Shown here: positions 61,830 to 64,000 of the stretch, piece after piece
How positions within the stretch are numbered: position 1 is the stretch's first letter
Layout of the letters: every line of letters starts with the position of its first letter
Source of the DNA: Rhodococcus sp. NBC_00297
GTDB lineage: Bacteria; Actinomycetota; Actinomycetes; Mycobacteriales; Mycobacteriaceae
Assembly (NCBI RefSeq): GCF_036173065.1
Contig: NZ_CP108041.1
Location: forward strand, 3,103,001 to 3,167,000
DNA: 64,000 bases
Direction: 5' to 3'
The notes under the pieces: model-generated
Database searches by the model: none
The model's input: the letters and a program-made list of their open reading frames with translations, nothing else
Told to the model about the DNA's origin: nothing
Translations under genes and position numbers: made by a program

Positions 61830-62820
61830 CGGACACCTCCTCGGGGAAATGGCATGCGGTCGCACGGCTGGTGCCGGCGACACTGCGGAGCTCGGGGCGC
61901 TGCGCGACGCAGACGGCGCGCGCGATGGGGCATCGGGCCTGGTACACGCATCCCGGCGGGATGGAGTGCAGATCCGGCGGGGTGCCGCCGATGGACTTCA
62001 GGTGCTCGCCGCGCACGGTGGCGACGGGGACCGAGTCGAGCAGTCCCTTCGTGTAGGGATGCTTCGGGTCGCCGAACACCTCGGCGACGGGTCCCGTTTC
62101 GACGACGGTGCCGGCGTACATGACGGCGACGTCGTCGGCTTCCTCCGCGACCAGCGCGAGGTCGTGCGTGATGAGGATGACGGCCATGTCGTGCTCGGTG
62201 CGCAGGTCGCGCAGCAACGACATGATCTGCGCCTGCACGGTGACGTCGAGAGCGGTGGTGGGCTCGTCCGCCAGCAGCACGGTGGGCCCCAGGGCGACGG
62301 CCATCGCGATGAGCAGGCGCTGACGCATACCGCCCGAGAACTGGTGCGGGTAGGAGTCGGCGCGCGACTCGGGCTCCGGGATGCCCACCCGCTCCATCAG
62401 CGAGATCGCTTCGACACGTGCAGCTTTCGCCGACATGCCGCGGTGGATGCGGAACGGTTCCGCCAACTGTGTGCCCACGGTGTAGACGGGGTTCAGCGCC
62501 GTCAGGGCGTCCTGGAAGACGATGGCGAGCTCGGTGGCGGCGATGCGGCGTCGAGTCCTGGAGTTCGCCGTCACCAGATCGGTGTCGCCGAGCATGACGG
62601 TGCCGTCGACGATGTCGGCGATCGGCTCGAGCAACCCGACGAGGGCCTGGGCCGTCATGGACTTGCCGCAGCCGGATTCGCCCAGCAGTGCGAGTGTGCG
62701 GCCGCGCTTCGCGCTGAACGACACTCCGTCGACGGCACGCACGGTGCCCGACGGGGTGCGGATCTCGACGGTCAGACCGTCGACCTCGAGCGCGGTGCGG
62801 GCGAGAGCGGGAGCACTCAT
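61801..62820 (-). CDS. Opp/Dpp-type ABC transporter ATPase (OppD-like)
   Basis: A 339-residue ATPase. Walker A GESGCGKSM, Q-loop VFQDALTALNP, signature QFSGGMRQRLLIAMA, Walker B VLLADEPTTALD, H-loop ITHD. The C-terminal GCVYQARCPIARAVC motif is as in OppD/DppD. ATG 62820 (MSAPALARTALEVDGLTV) has GAAAGG upstream and overlaps the permease stop by 4 bases. The much longer open frame reaching 63690 is out-of-frame read-through of the permease region and is rejected. Confidence 0.9.
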   Translation of the reverse strand: MSAPALARTALEVDGLTVEIRTPSGTVRAVDGVSFSAKRGRTLALLGESGCGKSMTAQALVGLLEPIADIVDGTVMLGDTDLVTANSRTRRRIAATELAIVFQDALTALNPVYTVGTQLAEPFRIHRGMSAKAARVEAISLMERVGIPEPESRADSYPHQFSGGMRQRLLIAMAVALGPTVLLADEPTTALDVTVQAQIMSLLRDLRTEHDMAVILITHDLALVAEEADDVAVMYAGTVVETGPVAEVFGDPKHPYTKGLLDSVPVATVRGEHLKSIGGTPPDLHSIPPGCVYQARCPIARAVCVAQRPELRSVAGTSRATACHFPEEVSGVRYDDSGE

Positions 62821-63800
62821 CGACGTGCCTTTCTCTTCGAACGCGGGAGGGTGAGGCGCCAGCGCTGCGCCGGGTCGGTGGCGATGCGGGCCCACGCGGC
62901 CAGCACGGTCGCGGACACGGTGGTGATGACGATCGCGAGTCCGGGGAAGAACGACAGCCACCAGGCGCTCTGCAGGTAGGTGCGGCCCTGGGACACCATG
63001 AGGCCCCAGCTGATGTCGGGTGGCTGGATCCCGATGCCGAGGAAGCTGAGCGACGACTCGGCCAGCATCACGAAGCAGAAGTCGAGCGTGGCGACGGTCA
63101 GCAACGTGGGCAGCAGAATCGGCACCACGTGGCGACGGATCACCGCGCCGCTGCCGGCGCCGAACGTGCGGGCCGCGTCGACGAAGACTCGCGATCGGAG
63201 TTCCGCGCTCTCGGCGCGGGCCGTGCGGAGGTAGATCGGGATGCGGGTGATGGTCAGGATCAGCACGATGTTCGCGGCGCTGGGGGAGAAGACGTACAGC
63301 ACGACGACGGCCATCAGCAACGACGGGAAGCTCATGATGACGTCGGCGACGCGCATGGCGGCGGTCTCGCGCCAGCCGCGGTGGTAACCGGCCCACATGC
63401 CGATGATCGAGCCGATGATGCCGGACAGGATGACTGCGGGGATCGCGACCGACAGCGTGGTCCGGCTGGCGAGGATCAGGCGCGCGAGCATGCTGCGGCC
63501 GAGCGGATCGGTGCCGAGGATGTTCATGAAGCCGGTGTCGAGGGAGAACGGCGCCAGGTTGGATCGATCGAGGTCCTGACGGGTGGCGGCGTCGCCGACC
63601 AGCATGGGACCGAAGATCGCGGTGAGGAAGACGAGCACCAGGATGCTCGCCGCGATGGTGGCGACGCGGTCCCGCAGCAGCAGACGCCACAGCGGCATGG
63701 AGGTCGTGCGCGAGGGCGCCGCGGACTTGGCGTCCGGGGTGGGCGGCAGCACCGGGGGAACCGGAACGCCCGAGCTGTCCTTGCTTGCTTCGAGTGTCAT
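62817..63800 (-). CDS. Opp/Dpp-type ABC permease (OppC-like)
   Basis: A 327-residue inner-membrane permease. A proline-rich cytosolic start (MTLEASKDSSGVPVPPVLPP) precedes the first helix (LRDRVATIAASILVLVFLTAIFGPML). NILGTDPLGRSMLARLILASRTTLSVAI and the EAA loop DAARTFGAGSGAVIRRHVVPILLP are DppC/OppC hallmarks. ATG 63800 has GAGAGG upstream; the frame to 63980 overlaps the OppB-like gene. Stop overlaps the next start (ATGA). Confidence 0.88.
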   Translation of the reverse strand: MTLEASKDSSGVPVPPVLPPTPDAKSAAPSRTTSMPLWRLLLRDRVATIAASILVLVFLTAIFGPMLVGDAATRQDLDRSNLAPFSLDTGFMNILGTDPLGRSMLARLILASRTTLSVAIPAVILSGIIGSIIGMWAGYHRGWRETAAMRVADVIMSFPSLLMAVVVLYVFSPSAANIVLILTITRIPIYLRTARAESAELRSRVFVDAARTFGAGSGAVIRRHVVPILLPTLLTVATLDFCFVMLAESSLSFLGIGIQPPDISWGLMVSQGRTYLQSAWWLSFFPGLAIVITTVSATVLAAWARIATDPAQRWRLTLPRSKRKARR

Positions 63801-63811
63801 GGGTGTACCTC

Positions 63812-64000
63812 TCAGACCTTGGCCTTGTCGCGAACCCGTGCGTCGAGCAGCGCGTAGCACGCGTCGATCACGATGTTCAGAACGAAGATGCTCACGGCCG
63901 TCAGGAGGACGGCTGCTTGGAGGACGGCGAAGTCGCGCTGCAGGATCGCGTCGATCATCAACTTGCCGATGCCGGGCCACCCGAAGATGGCCTCGACCAC
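63812..64000 (-). CDS. Opp/Dpp-type ABC permease (OppB-like), C-terminal part cut by window edge
   Basis: The last 62 codons of the partner permease: VEAIFGWPGIGKLMIDAILQRD is the conserved region after the EAA loop, followed by the last helix (AVLLTAVSIFVLNIVIDACYALLD) and the end ARVRDKAKV. It lies 11 bases before the OppC-like gene. Its 5' part and any substrate-binding protein lie beyond the right edge. Confidence 0.9.
   Translation of the reverse strand: MVEAIFGWPGIGKLMIDAILQRDFAVLQAAVLLTAVSIFVLNIVIDACYALLDARVRDKAKV

Noticed and set aside
1-64000. tRNA, rRNA, prophage or insertion sequences
   Set aside because: No cloverleaf-type or rRNA-like stretch, transposase or integrase frame was seen when reading both strands.

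Overview
The window is high-GC DNA from a mycolic-acid actinobacterium, most likely Rhodococcus or a close relative. The reasons are mycobacteria-like ribosomal proteins, a zinc-type S14, an antigen-85-type mycolyltransferase, a PtpB-type phosphatase, FadD15/FadE-type lipid genes, GTG/TTG starts, and many start codons 6-8 bases after a TAnnnT -10 box (leaderless style). No rRNA, tRNA, transposase, phage gene or CRISPR array was found.

Layout. 1-9008: 3' part of the spc ribosomal-protein operon (rplE end, rpsN), interrupted by a 3-kb segment with an APC permease, a secreted protein and a repeat-rich intergenic region, then rpsH-rplF-rplR-rpsE-rpmD-rplO, then secY-adk-map. 9037-13877: a GNAT/xenobiotic-reductase pair divergent from a PadR-drug-exporter operon with a perfect palindromic operator, then an array of 29-bp repeats and an enoyl-CoA hydratase-like gene. 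13878-35012: a 17.6-kb, five-module NRPS gene ending in a thioesterase and overlapping a PtpB-like phosphatase gene; divergent from it is a MarR-MFS exporter operon. 35040-46591: a repeat patch, two paralogous membrane-anchored sulfite-oxidase-type molybdoenzymes, an aldonolactone oxidase, TetR and a PLP enzyme, a three-part nuclease/helicase fusion, a mycolyltransferase and a lipase. 46714-57459: FadD, DEAD-box helicase, MHS transporter, a GGDEF-EAL protein, a histidine phosphatase and a FadE pair. 57518-64000: a 2-hydroxyacid dehydrogenase/glucarate-dehydratase pair, TauE/SafE and an Opp/Dpp-type ABC importer that runs off the right edge.

The most distinctive system is the NRPS. By eye it is C-A-T-E / C-A-T / C-A-T / C-A-T / C-A-T-TE. 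The first C domain looks EntF/DhbF-like, module 2 reads as serine, and the other four A domains carry an unusual related code. It predicts an N-acylated pentapeptide with a D residue first and Ser second. The divergent MarR/MFS pair could export it.

The second theme is short repeats: GTGTGC/GCACACC-rich intergenic patches at about 2.8, 13.06, 35.1 and 60.0 kb, and a GGCCGGAGGCCGG repeat that forms an intergenic array and also lies in frame inside the NRPS and a FadE gene.
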